DNA of 56,924 nt, from NCBI GenBank assembly GCA_029247685.1, contig JAQWKT010000053.1, positions 1-56,924 on the forward strand, written 5' to 3'. How positions within the stretch are numbered: position 1 is the first letter of the stretch; every line of letters starts with the position of its first letter. Position numbers and translations under genes: made by a program. Positions 17,320 to 24,744 of this stretch are shown one piece after another. Below the pieces are notes generated by a model that worked only from the letters and a program-made list of their open reading frames with translations, had not been told where the DNA came from and ran no database searches. This stretch comes from Crocinitomicaceae bacterium. GTDB taxonomy: Bacteria > Bacteroidota > Bacteroidia > Flavobacteriales_D > Crocinitomicaceae.

Positions 17320-17401
17320 TGCCCACGACTGGATTCGAACCAGCACACCTATTGGCACCACCCCCTCAAGATGGCGTGTCTACCAATTCCACCACGTGGG
17401 C
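17320..17401 (-). tRNA. tRNA-Leu (anticodon GAG)
   Basis: An 82-nt class II tRNA. The acceptor stem pairs GCCCACG with CGTGGGC, with A as discriminator, and no CCA is encoded. The D arm is GTGG...CAC with GGTAGA in the loop. The anticodon stem CCATC/GGTGG holds the loop TTGAGGG, giving anticodon GAG for CUU/CUC. The variable region is moderately long, and the T arm is GCTGG TTCGAAT CCAGT (the last pair is G-T). A textbook promoter lies directly upstream at 17408-17436. Confidence 0.95.
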
Positions 17402-17407
17402 TTAGTT

Positions 17408-17436
17408 CAAAAATACAACTTTATGATTGAAACAAA
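17408..17436 (-). promoter_or_regulatory. Bacteroidota-type promoter of tRNA-Leu
   Basis: On the minus strand TTTG (17433-17436) is followed after 17 nt by TATTTTTG (17408-17415), a full match to the -33/-7 consensus. The mature tRNA 5' end is 6 nt after the -7 box, so transcription starts at or very close to the tRNA itself. Confidence 0.7.
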
Positions 17437-17469
17437 TTTATTTTATAGGTAATTTTTAAACAACCTTCT

Positions 17470-18387
17470 TTAACGGGTTATTCTTAGGCTAGAATGTTTT
17501 TGAATTAGTTCTCCTAAACCATTTTTAGCAGTGAAATAATACACATAATTTCCATTTGGAACAGGTTCTCCATTTATCATGGTTCCATTCCATTGGAAAT
17601 TGGCATCTTCTGATTTAAAAATCACTTTACTGCTTCTATCTAAAACTACAACCGTAAAATCGGTAAATCCTTCTGATTTAATCAATAAATAATCATTAGA
17701 TCCATCTCCATTTGGAGTAAACACGTTTGGTAACAATATTTCTAATTTCTCTTCTTGGGTTTGACTTTCAGTAGTTTCTTCAGGAGCTTTACTGTTTTCA
17801 ATAGGTTCTAAATTTTCTTCCGCTATTACTTGCTGTGGTTCTGGCGTTCCTCCTGTAACAATGTTTTCTTGGAAATATGTCTGATTTAACTCCTCATTAT
17901 CTATTCCTTTTACCTCTTTAATAACTATTTTTTCAGGAACATTTCTTACCAAAAAACTATTTTCAGAAGGAATTAATTCAATAGTTTCAGGAACCTCAGA
18001 AACTGGTTTTTTCTCTTTTTTTGGCTTCTTTTTCTCATCAATAACTGTCTTTTTTGGTAAAACTTCTTGTTTTGATGGAGTTTCAGATACAATTACCGTC
18101 TTTTGGATTGGCTTTATTTCTTCTTTTATGGTTAAAGCTTGGTTATTGGATTTTGATGAGGTTTCTGAATTTGTTAAATATACATACGCAGCAATTACAA
18201 TTGCTGCGGCAGATATTCCTATAAAAGATTTAATGAAAATTGACTTAATAGCGCTCATCGAAGCAGAGGATGCTGCTGAAGCCCCTATTTGAGAAGAAAC
18301 AGCATTCCATAATTGAGGGTTAACAGGAACCTCATGAGAACTTAGTTTCTGTTTAAATAATTCTTTTATGTCGTCTTTTTCTTTCAT
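17470..18387 (-). CDS. Anti-sigma-like membrane protein with gliding motility-associated (T9SS type B) C-terminal domain
   Basis: A 305-residue protein encoded with the ECF sigma factor; the genes overlap by ATGA. Residues 1-50 lack a signal peptide and resemble the cytoplasmic sigma-binding segment of anti-sigma factors (ELFKQKLSSHEVPVNPQLWNAV). One membrane span (about 54-71) is followed by a long Lys/Glu/Pro-rich periplasmic linker (75-215). The last 85 residues are a type B sorting domain: LPNVFTPNGDGSNDYLLI, FTVVVLDRSSKVIF, WNGTMINGEPVPNGNYVYYF. I infer that it restrains the sigma factor. Why a membrane-anchored protein should carry a T9SS signal is unclear. Confidence 0.75.
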   Translation of the reverse strand: MKEKDDIKELFKQKLSSHEVPVNPQLWNAVSSQIGASAASSASMSAIKSIFIKSFIGISAAAIVIAAYVYLTNSETSSKSNNQALTIKEEIKPIQKTVIVSETPSKQEVLPKKTVIDEKKKPKKEKKPVSEVPETIELIPSENSFLVRNVPEKIVIKEVKGIDNEELNQTYFQENIVTGGTPEPQQVIAEENLEPIENSKAPEETTESQTQEEKLEILLPNVFTPNGDGSNDYLLIKSEGFTDFTVVVLDRSSKVIFKSEDANFQWNGTMINGEPVPNGNYVYYFTAKNGLGELIQKHSSLRITR

Positions 18388-18914
18388 TCTAATTTTTCTA
18401 AACGGTCTCTTAAGTATGCTCTTGCTCTTAAATACTGCGATTTAGAAGTGTTTTCTGTTACATTTAGTTTTTCAGCTATTTCTTTATGGCTATAACCTTC
18501 AATAGCAAACATGTTAAAAACCACTCTATATCCTGCGGGCATGTTTTTTACTAGATTGAGTAAGTCTTGTGTTTCTAAGGAGCTTGATGCCGTATCTTTA
18601 TATTCTAATTTATACGAAACATCGTCTATTGGCTGATCAAACTTTGTTTTTGCATTTTTTCGTATCGCGTCTAAAGAGGTATTTACGATTATTCTTCTAA
18701 TCCATCCCTCAAAAGACCCTTCTCGCTTAAACTCTTTTAACTTTAAAAAAACCTTTACAAACCCTTCTTGTAATACATCTTCTGCTAATTCGGTGTTTTT
18801 CATGTACCGAAGAGAAACAGAAAACATTTTTGGTGCATACTTGTCAAATAACGTTTTTTGAGCACGTGGATTTTGCTTTAAGCACATGTCTATGAGCTCG
18901 TTTTCATCCATCAT
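18384..18914 (-). CDS. RNA polymerase ECF sigma factor (sigma-70 family)
   Basis: A 176-residue ECF sigma factor. Region 2 includes LFDKYAPKMFSVSLRYMKN and DVLQEGFVKVFLKL, with GWIRRIIVNTSLDAIRK at its end. Region 4 is MPAGYRVVFNMFAIEGYSHKEIAEKL followed by the recognition helix ENTSKSQYLRARAYLR. It directs polymerase to a dedicated promoter set that cannot be deduced here. The overlapping downstream gene is the probable anti-sigma partner. The start could be either of two adjacent ATGs (18914 or 18911). Confidence 0.92.
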   Translation of the reverse strand: MMDENELIDMCLKQNPRAQKTLFDKYAPKMFSVSLRYMKNTELAEDVLQEGFVKVFLKLKEFKREGSFEGWIRRIIVNTSLDAIRKNAKTKFDQPIDDVSYKLEYKDTASSSLETQDLLNLVKNMPAGYRVVFNMFAIEGYSHKEIAEKLNVTENTSKSQYLRARAYLRDRLEKLE

Positions 18915-18989
18915 ACTATTTATTAGACTATTAAGGGTTTATAAAAGTTGCATTGCTAAAGATAAAGTTTCCCTTTTATTAAAAATAAT

Positions 18990-19925
18990 TTATTGAATAG
19001 GAACTTTTATTACTTGATAAATTTCCAATGTTGTGGTATCATATACATAAACTAAAACATGCATGTTTGATGGATTGTGGTTTCCATCCAACTGGTTTGG
19101 AACTTCAAAGCTATAATTCACATAGTAATTATCATTAGACATCAAGTCCGCTGTTAAATTTATTCCAAATGGAGTAGAGCTTAAATTTCCTCTATGAATA
19201 TCTCTATGCACATAAGAGGAATTGTGAGTGTTATCAGGCATTTTTTGATCACCAACAATAGAGTCTTCAATTAAATAAGAAACTATTGCTAAATCAGATA
19301 AATTTGGGTCTAGTTTTTCCACCTCTACATGGAGAAAAGCTCCTTTTGTTGTTGGATAATAATTTATTTTTCCCTGAATATTAACTTTTAAATCATTCGT
19401 ATTTAAAATAGAACTAGTAATAGATGACCACGTAGTTGCCGTATGAAACATTAGCCCCCCCTCTTCTTTTCTATTTATTGTTCCTCTTGGATTACTTATA
19501 TCAAAAGTATTATTATAAAAAAATGCACCCATTTGAAGGCCTTGTTGGTTTGTAAAATTTGTTGGATAGTCTGGTGGATTTACTTCTTGAAGATTAGTCA
19601 TGCCCGAGGGGTCTGCTCCAGCATGAATTGCTGCAATAAAAACCCTTCCATAATTAGACGAATATAAATCGTGTGCCTCCACAGAAGCAAGAGGACAGTA
19701 AGAACATTGGTGGCCTGTAAATTCTTCTATTAAAACATTTCTATAGACATTTGTGTTAGGCGTTTGAGAAAAATCTGGCCATTCGTTAGCCACGTATTGA
19801 CTCCAAACTCCAGGATATAATGTTTGGTCTAAATCTGAAGAATATCCTTCAAATGGTTTGTTAACTTTATCACAAGAAGTGAAAAAGAAAAAGCAGAAAA
19901 AAAAGCCGTATAGATACTTAAACAT
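18990..19925 (-). CDS. Omp28-like outer membrane lipoprotein with CxxC, copy 1
   Basis: A 311-residue lipoprotein: signal peptide, lipobox FFTSC (Cys18), then a thioredoxin-like segment LIEEFTGHQCSYCPLA with Cys74 and Cys77, and a beta-rich C-terminal half. Omp28-family proteins are abundant outer-membrane proteins of unknown biochemical role; the CxxC context resembles thioredoxin-fold redox proteins. It lies 28 nt after a highly similar copy, with near-identical stretches such as QLDGNHNPSNMHVLVYVYD. It is the last gene of the TlpA/DUF6029/Omp28 cluster, 75 nt before the sigma-factor gene. Confidence 0.85.
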   Translation of the reverse strand: MFKYLYGFFFCFFFFTSCDKVNKPFEGYSSDLDQTLYPGVWSQYVANEWPDFSQTPNTNVYRNVLIEEFTGHQCSYCPLASVEAHDLYSSNYGRVFIAAIHAGADPSGMTNLQEVNPPDYPTNFTNQQGLQMGAFFYNNTFDISNPRGTINRKEEGGLMFHTATTWSSITSSILNTNDLKVNIQGKINYYPTTKGAFLHVEVEKLDPNLSDLAIVSYLIEDSIVGDQKMPDNTHNSSYVHRDIHRGNLSSTPFGINLTADLMSNDNYYVNYSFEVPNQLDGNHNPSNMHVLVYVYDTTTLEIYQVIKVPIQ

Positions 19926-19953
19926 CCATACTAAGATACTAAAACCTAAATAA

Positions 19954-20883
19954 TTACTGGATTGGGACTTTGATTACTTGATAAACCTCCCATGTTGTCG
20001 TATCATATACGTATACTAAAACATGCATGTTTGATGGGTTGTGGTTGCCATCTAACTGGTTTGGAACAACAAAACTATAATTCACATAATATTTATTGTT
20101 CGTCATTAAATCGTCTGTTAAGTTTCTTCCAAAAGCAGCTCCACTTAAGTTTCCTCTATGGGTGTCTCTATGGACATAAGAAGAATTATGCGTGTTGTCT
20201 GGCATTTTTTGATCGCCAACGATAGAGTCTTCAATTAAACAAGAAACTATTGCTAAATCATTAGACAAATTTGCATCTAGTTTTTCTACCTCCACATGTA
20301 AAAAAGCTCCTTTTGTAGATGGGTAATAATTTATTTGTCCTTGAATATTAACCTTTAAGTCGTTCGTGTTTAAAATAGAATTTGTAATGTTTTCCCAAGA
20401 ATTTGGACTTTGAAAAATATTGCCTCCTTCGGATTTTCTACTAACTGTTCCTCTTGGGTTTCCACTAAATCCACCATCATTTGTTCCAAAGTATTCCCCT
20501 ATTTCAAGGCCTTGTGCATTCGTGAAATTTGTGGGATAATCTGGTGGATTTACTTGCTGAAAATCACCCATTCCTTGAGGCCCAGCATGAATTGCTGCCA
20601 CAAAAAGCCTTCCATAATTAGCAGTATATAAATCATGTGCTTCATCAGCAGCAAGAGGACAATAAATACATTGGTGCCCAGTAAAATCTTCTAAAAGCAC
20701 ATTTCTATCCGTATTTGTATTTTGAGAAAATGTTGGCCACTCATTTGCCTCGTAATCACTCCAATTTCCCGGGTATAATGTTTGGTCTAAATCGGTTGAA
20801 ACGGATGGATAGGGGTTTTCAACATGATCACAAGATGAAAAAACTAAACTTAAAAAGAATAAAACAGGAAAAAAATATCGCAT
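19954..20883 (-). CDS. Omp28-like outer membrane lipoprotein with CxxC, copy 2
   Basis: A 309-residue paralogue of the following gene. The start is the ATG at 20883 (MRYFFPVLFFLSLVFSSC, lipobox Cys18); an in-frame ATG at 20958 would give a non-signal N-terminus overlapping DUF6029, so it is rejected. The redox-like motif is LLEDFTGHQCIYCPLAA, Cys72 and Cys75. Sequence between about residues 165 and 309 is almost unchanged between copies, while the signal peptides and the 90-140 region differ. It starts 2 nt after the DUF6029 gene ends, indicating tight coupling. Confidence 0.85.
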   Translation of the reverse strand: MRYFFPVLFFLSLVFSSCDHVENPYPSVSTDLDQTLYPGNWSDYEANEWPTFSQNTNTDRNVLLEDFTGHQCIYCPLAADEAHDLYTANYGRLFVAAIHAGPQGMGDFQQVNPPDYPTNFTNAQGLEIGEYFGTNDGGFSGNPRGTVSRKSEGGNIFQSPNSWENITNSILNTNDLKVNIQGQINYYPSTKGAFLHVEVEKLDANLSNDLAIVSCLIEDSIVGDQKMPDNTHNSSYVHRDTHRGNLSGAAFGRNLTDDLMTNNKYYVNYSFVVPNQLDGNHNPSNMHVLVYVYDTTTWEVYQVIKVPIQ

Positions 20884-20885
20884 AA

Positions 20886-22568
20886 TTAAAAGCTTTGAGT
20901 AAAACTTAAGGTTAATCCATTTGATGCAGGAACAAAACGACAAACTCCTCCAACACAAAACAAACCTGCTCTTTGTCTTCCATAGGTTATCATAAACCTG
21001 GTTGACTCTTTAATATACCCGCAAGAAAAAACTGGATAATGAACCCGCTTATCCTCATCAGGGTTGCCATAATTATATTGATTCATGACACTAAAAAACC
21101 ATTTTGGAGAAATACTATACTCTATAAGAGCCGTTGCCCAGTCTCCCTTGTCATTTGCCTCTCCATTCTCTTTTCTCTTTACAAATAAGCCCTGTAATTC
21201 CGCTCTAATGGAATGCTTTCTGTTTATTTTATAAGACGCTTCTATAACGCCAATATGAGAGTTAATTATCCCTTTTGCATCATTAGAAATTTTAACGACA
21301 TCATTATTTAAAACAATATTAAAATAGCTTAATGCTATTTTAAATTTCTTATTTAGCTTTCTAGTTATGTTAACATTAATGTCTCTCCAATATAAGCTGT
21401 CACTCATGTCAAAGGGTCTTGCTACATATGTTACGCCATTAGAATCAGAAGGGTTAATGGAGCTGGTATGCTTTATCGGCTCATAGGTGGTAGAGAAATT
21501 AAGGTTTATAGATGTTCCATACTTTCCCCCTAACTTGGTTTTTCTTGGAATCGTATATAATAACTCTGCTTGATATGCTACCTCTCCTAGGGGTTGTGTC
21601 GCATAAGGATATAATGTTGCAACTAGATTATATGTATGCGTTTTATTGAGTGCTGGTAAAAAATTAATAAAAACGTCTTGAAGATCTTTTGTTCTATCGG
21701 ATCTATAACTCATATTATCGGCTGACTTTCCTGATAAAATAACACCAAAACCTTTTTGAGAATAACCTATGTTAAAAATAGATGCGTGGCCATAATTATA
21801 AATCATTCCATTATCGCTTGATGGATCTTGTTCTTTTTGAATATACTCGCCATCAATAAAAAAGTTTTTATACATAAATTTTGCTCTACCTCCATAAACC
21901 CCAACATTTTCAGGTAAAATTAACTCTGGAACATTGTCATATTGGTATTTACTTACAAATGACCCCCCTATCGTAATGTCTAGGTCTGATTCTTTTAAAA
22001 AAGGAACGGTTTCATTTAAATGAAATTCTGCATCAACTCCGCGAACAATTCCATCTGCATGAACGATTCTTCCTTGATCAAAAGAAAGTCTTTGGTATCC
22101 ATAAACCCCTTTAAGCATAATTCCTTTTGCTGGCCTAACAATTAAACGAGCCCCATCAATTAAGTTGTCATAACCAAGGGCTCTATCTTCATATGCTCTT
22201 AAAGAAAGTCCTGAACCAAATTGTTCATAAAAAGAACCTAAGGTTACATCAATAAAGTCATTAGAATATCCAATGTAGCGCATTCCAAGGCCAGTTCCAT
22301 CAAAACGAGCAGGATATCCTTGAATTCTGGGCAAATAAGACTCTATTCTCATTCCCGCCTTAAACCCACTATTCGTGTAAAAAACATTCATATAAGAGTT
22401 AAGCAAGCCTTTGGATGGAGGTTGATTAGCACCAATAACTGTGTCTTCATTCAAATACTGAAAAACACTCTCAATATTACCAGTTAATGTTCCGTTATCT
22501 TTCTCTTGAGCCTTAAATGAGAAACAAATAAATAAGACACCTATAGAACCTATTAAAAAATTCTTCAT
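20886..22568 (-). CDS. DUF6029 family outer-membrane beta-barrel protein
   Basis: A 560-residue protein with a signal peptide (ending FSFKAQ) and alternating short strands throughout, ending in LTLSFTQSF, an outer-membrane barrel-like C-terminus with terminal Phe. The repeating pattern (GMRIESYLPRIQ, GLGMRYIGYSND, VTLGSFYEQFGSGL) matches the DUF6029 family as I recall it. Its function is unknown. It sits between the TlpA gene (6 nt upstream) and two Omp28 genes (2 nt downstream), so its role is probably tied to envelope thiol chemistry. Cys pairs near the C-terminus (CGYI, FCVGGVCRF) are notable in a barrel. Confidence 0.75.
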   Translation of the reverse strand: MKNFLIGSIGVLFICFSFKAQEKDNGTLTGNIESVFQYLNEDTVIGANQPPSKGLLNSYMNVFYTNSGFKAGMRIESYLPRIQGYPARFDGTGLGMRYIGYSNDFIDVTLGSFYEQFGSGLSLRAYEDRALGYDNLIDGARLIVRPAKGIMLKGVYGYQRLSFDQGRIVHADGIVRGVDAEFHLNETVPFLKESDLDITIGGSFVSKYQYDNVPELILPENVGVYGGRAKFMYKNFFIDGEYIQKEQDPSSDNGMIYNYGHASIFNIGYSQKGFGVILSGKSADNMSYRSDRTKDLQDVFINFLPALNKTHTYNLVATLYPYATQPLGEVAYQAELLYTIPRKTKLGGKYGTSINLNFSTTYEPIKHTSSINPSDSNGVTYVARPFDMSDSLYWRDINVNITRKLNKKFKIALSYFNIVLNNDVVKISNDAKGIINSHIGVIEASYKINRKHSIRAELQGLFVKRKENGEANDKGDWATALIEYSISPKWFFSVMNQYNYGNPDEDKRVHYPVFSCGYIKESTRFMITYGRQRAGLFCVGGVCRFVPASNGLTLSFTQSF

Positions 22569-22574
22569 AAGAAT

Positions 22575-23084
22575 TTATTTCGAGCTAAGTTTCAATATTT
22601 CATCATAAAGAATTTCCTCATCTCCAGAAGCATAATTATTATGAGAATAAACTATTTTACCTTCTTTATTTACAAGAAAAGTGTGTGGCACATTATTTAC
22701 ACCCATAGCTCTTTTTAAATCTCCATTTGGATCCATTAAAACAATATATTCCCACCCTTTTCCATTCACATAAATAGGAACGTTGTTTTTGGTTTTTGAA
22801 TCGTCTATGGAAACAGCAACAAGAGTCACCCCTGTTTCATCTTGCCAATCCTGATAAATTTCATTTATAGTGTTTAATTCTTTTTTACATGGCGAACACC
22901 AAGTCGCCCAAAAACTAATTACAATGGGGCCATCAAGTCCTAGTTCTGAAATATTTACAGTTTTGCCTTTCATGTCTTTTAATTCAATAGAAGGTAGACT
23001 TTTTTCTCGAGTAGAATGATTCGATTTTTGAGAAAAGTAAAAAAAAGTAAAAAAAGTAAATGATATTAGTAATGTTGTTTTCAT
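22575..23084 (-). CDS. TlpA-family periplasmic thioredoxin-like oxidoreductase
   Basis: A 169-residue protein: signal peptide (about 1-19), then a TlpA/AhpC-TSA domain with active site WATWCSPCKKEL (Cys63 and Cys66), GLDGPIVISF before it, and the cis-Pro region NNVPHTFLVNKEGKIV. Such proteins reduce or oxidise disulfides in exported partners. It heads the cluster TlpA, DUF6029, Omp28, Omp28 with gaps of 6, 2 and 28 nt, which suggests that the lipoproteins or barrel are its redox partners. It begins 41 nt after the exopolysaccharide gene wecA-like ends. Confidence 0.9.
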   Translation of the reverse strand: MKTTLLISFTFFTFFYFSQKSNHSTREKSLPSIELKDMKGKTVNISELGLDGPIVISFWATWCSPCKKELNTINEIYQDWQDETGVTLVAVSIDDSKTKNNVPIYVNGKGWEYIVLMDPNGDLKRAMGVNNVPHTFLVNKEGKIVYSHNNYASGDEEILYDEILKLSSK

Positions 23085-23125
23085 AGATTGATGTTTTTAT
23101 GATGCACCGTTAAAAGTACAGTATT

Positions 23126-24202
23126 TTATTTAATTTTTTTAGGTGGGGAAAACTTTATTGTTTTTCTATACAGATAAATAAAAACAATAATAAAATAGAC
23201 TAAAAAGAACAAGACTTCAAAAATATATCCATTAACGGTTAAATAAATAATACATAAGGAGCAAACAAAAGACAAGAACCCTAAAAGCAGAAATACATAC
23301 CAAACTTGCCTGTCGTTTAACCCACTGTAGACTAAGTGGTGAGTGGTATGGTCTTTTCCTCCTTGCATGGGAGATTTTCCTTGTTTTAATCGATTAATTG
23401 ATACCGTTAAAGAATCAACCGCCGCAGGAGTTAGGGCAACAAGGGTAATTATAATGCTTATCCAAGAATGATTATGTGTGGTTGCACCTAAATTCCATAG
23501 AAATTTAATGGAAAAAAAGGATACAAATAGACCTATAAATTGACTACCAGCATCTCCCATAAATAATCTTGAAGGATTGATGTTAAAATATAAAAAACCA
23601 ATAAGCGCCCCTAACATAGCGACTAAACAATAAATCCAATAAGGCTTACTAACTATTCCTATAACATAGCAACTTGCTAAGCAAGACAATAAAGTAAAAA
23701 ACACCGTTGTTGCAGTTATTCCATCCATATTATCTAACATGTTAAGGGCGTTCATTAAAGTTATTACCCAAACAATTGTTAATAATGAATCGATAATATT
23801 ATTATGAAACAAGTCTATAACCGTTCCTGTTAAAACAAGGGTTATTCCACAAACAATTTGAATTAACAATTTAAAATATGGTTTCGTATCGTATGCATCG
23901 TCTGCTAATCCCATTGTAAAAGCTAGAGATGCAGAAATAAAAAGCCCCAAATATCTTAAATCGCCAAATAAATTTATTTCAGGTAAAATAATTAAGGACA
24001 TTATTGTTGAAAACAAAAAGCCAGCAAACAAACTTATTCCTCCTAAAGAAGGCTTTGACTCATTACTCCATCTGATCAAGACATTATTTTTATTTCTTAT
24101 TCCTAAAGATTGCGAAAACCGAAGAAGTAAAATGTTACTTATGTAAGAAATTACTAATCCACCTATAAAAAAAATGATGTGATAAAAGTCTATAATACTC
24201 AT
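23126..24202 (-). CDS. MraY/WecA-family undecaprenyl-phosphate sugar-1-phosphate transferase
   Basis: A 358-residue integral membrane enzyme with around ten spans that starts polysaccharide assembly by moving a HexNAc-1-phosphate from its UDP-sugar to undecaprenyl phosphate. Diagnostic motifs are LADDAYDTKP, NALNMLDNMDGI, FNINPSRLFMGDAGSQFIG and the cytosolic His block GGKDHTTHHLVYSG. The last resembles WecA/TagO-like enzymes rather than MraY of the peptidoglycan pathway. The start overlaps the rfbC stop by one base (TAATG). It belongs to the exopolysaccharide operon. Confidence 0.88.
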   Translation of the reverse strand: MSIIDFYHIIFFIGGLVISYISNILLLRFSQSLGIRNKNNVLIRWSNESKPSLGGISLFAGFLFSTIMSLIILPEINLFGDLRYLGLFISASLAFTMGLADDAYDTKPYFKLLIQIVCGITLVLTGTVIDLFHNNIIDSLLTIVWVITLMNALNMLDNMDGITATTVFFTLLSCLASCYVIGIVSKPYWIYCLVAMLGALIGFLYFNINPSRLFMGDAGSQFIGLFVSFFSIKFLWNLGATTHNHSWISIIITLVALTPAAVDSLTVSINRLKQGKSPMQGGKDHTTHHLVYSGLNDRQVWYVFLLLGFLSFVCSLCIIYLTVNGYIFEVLFFLVYFIIVFIYLYRKTIKFSPPKKIK

Positions 24203-24744
24203 TAAAAATAGGTTTGCATTTCATTTAACAACTTTCCTTCATTGTCTTTTTGAGATAAAATTGGATTTTCCACACCCCAGTCTATCTTTAATTGAGGATC
24301 ATTCCATAGAAGTGTTGCTTCATTTGCAGTAGAATAATAATTAGAGCATTTATAACTAAATATAGTATTATCGGCTTTTGTTAAAAATGCATGACCAAAT
24401 CCTTCCGGGATCCATAATTGATGCTTGTTTTTATCATTTAGCAAAAAGCTTTCATGCTGGCCAAATGTTTTTGACTTGCTTCTCAAGTCAACAACAACAT
24501 CTAACACCTCTCCTTGAACAACTTGAACTAATTTTCCTTGTCCAAAAGGAGGGGTTTGAAAATGAATACCACGTAAAACATTTTTCATGGAATGAGAGAG
24601 GTTGTCTTGAACAAAAGAAACGCTCCCAAAGAACTTTTTATACTTTTCAATGTTAAAAGACTCTAAAAAAAACCCTCTTGAATCTTTAAACACATTTGGC
24701 TTTATAATAAGCAACCCGTCTATTTTTGTTTTTTCGACTTCCAT
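24202..24744 (-). CDS. rfbC: dTDP-4-dehydrorhamnose 3,5-epimerase
   Basis: The enzyme epimerises C3 and C5 of dTDP-4-keto-6-deoxyglucose on the way to dTDP-L-rhamnose. The 180 residues have the cupin motifs: PNVFKDSRGFFLESFN, FVQDNLSHS, LRGIHFQ with the catalytic His, KLVQVVQGEVLDVVVDLR, and WIPEGFGHAFL. The partner genes rfbA, rfbB and rfbD are not in the window, so rhamnose synthesis would need distant genes. Its first 25 bp overlap the end of the wzc-type gene in another frame. Confidence 0.92.
   Translation of the reverse strand: MEVEKTKIDGLLIIKPNVFKDSRGFFLESFNIEKYKKFFGSVSFVQDNLSHSMKNVLRGIHFQTPPFGQGKLVQVVQGEVLDVVVDLRSKSKTFGQHESFLLNDKNKHQLWIPEGFGHAFLTKADNTIFSYKCSNYYSTANEATLLWNDPQLKIDWGVENPILSQKDNEGKLLNEMQTYF

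Noticed and set aside
17259-17348. N-terminal extension of the EI24 protein from an ATG at 17348
   Set aside because: The extension overlaps the 3' part of the tRNA-Leu gene and encodes no signal or domain; the ATG at 17258 fits the family start.
20884-20958. Upstream start for the second Omp28 gene
   Set aside because: It would add 25 non-signal residues and overlap DUF6029; the ATG at 20883 gives a proper lipoprotein signal.
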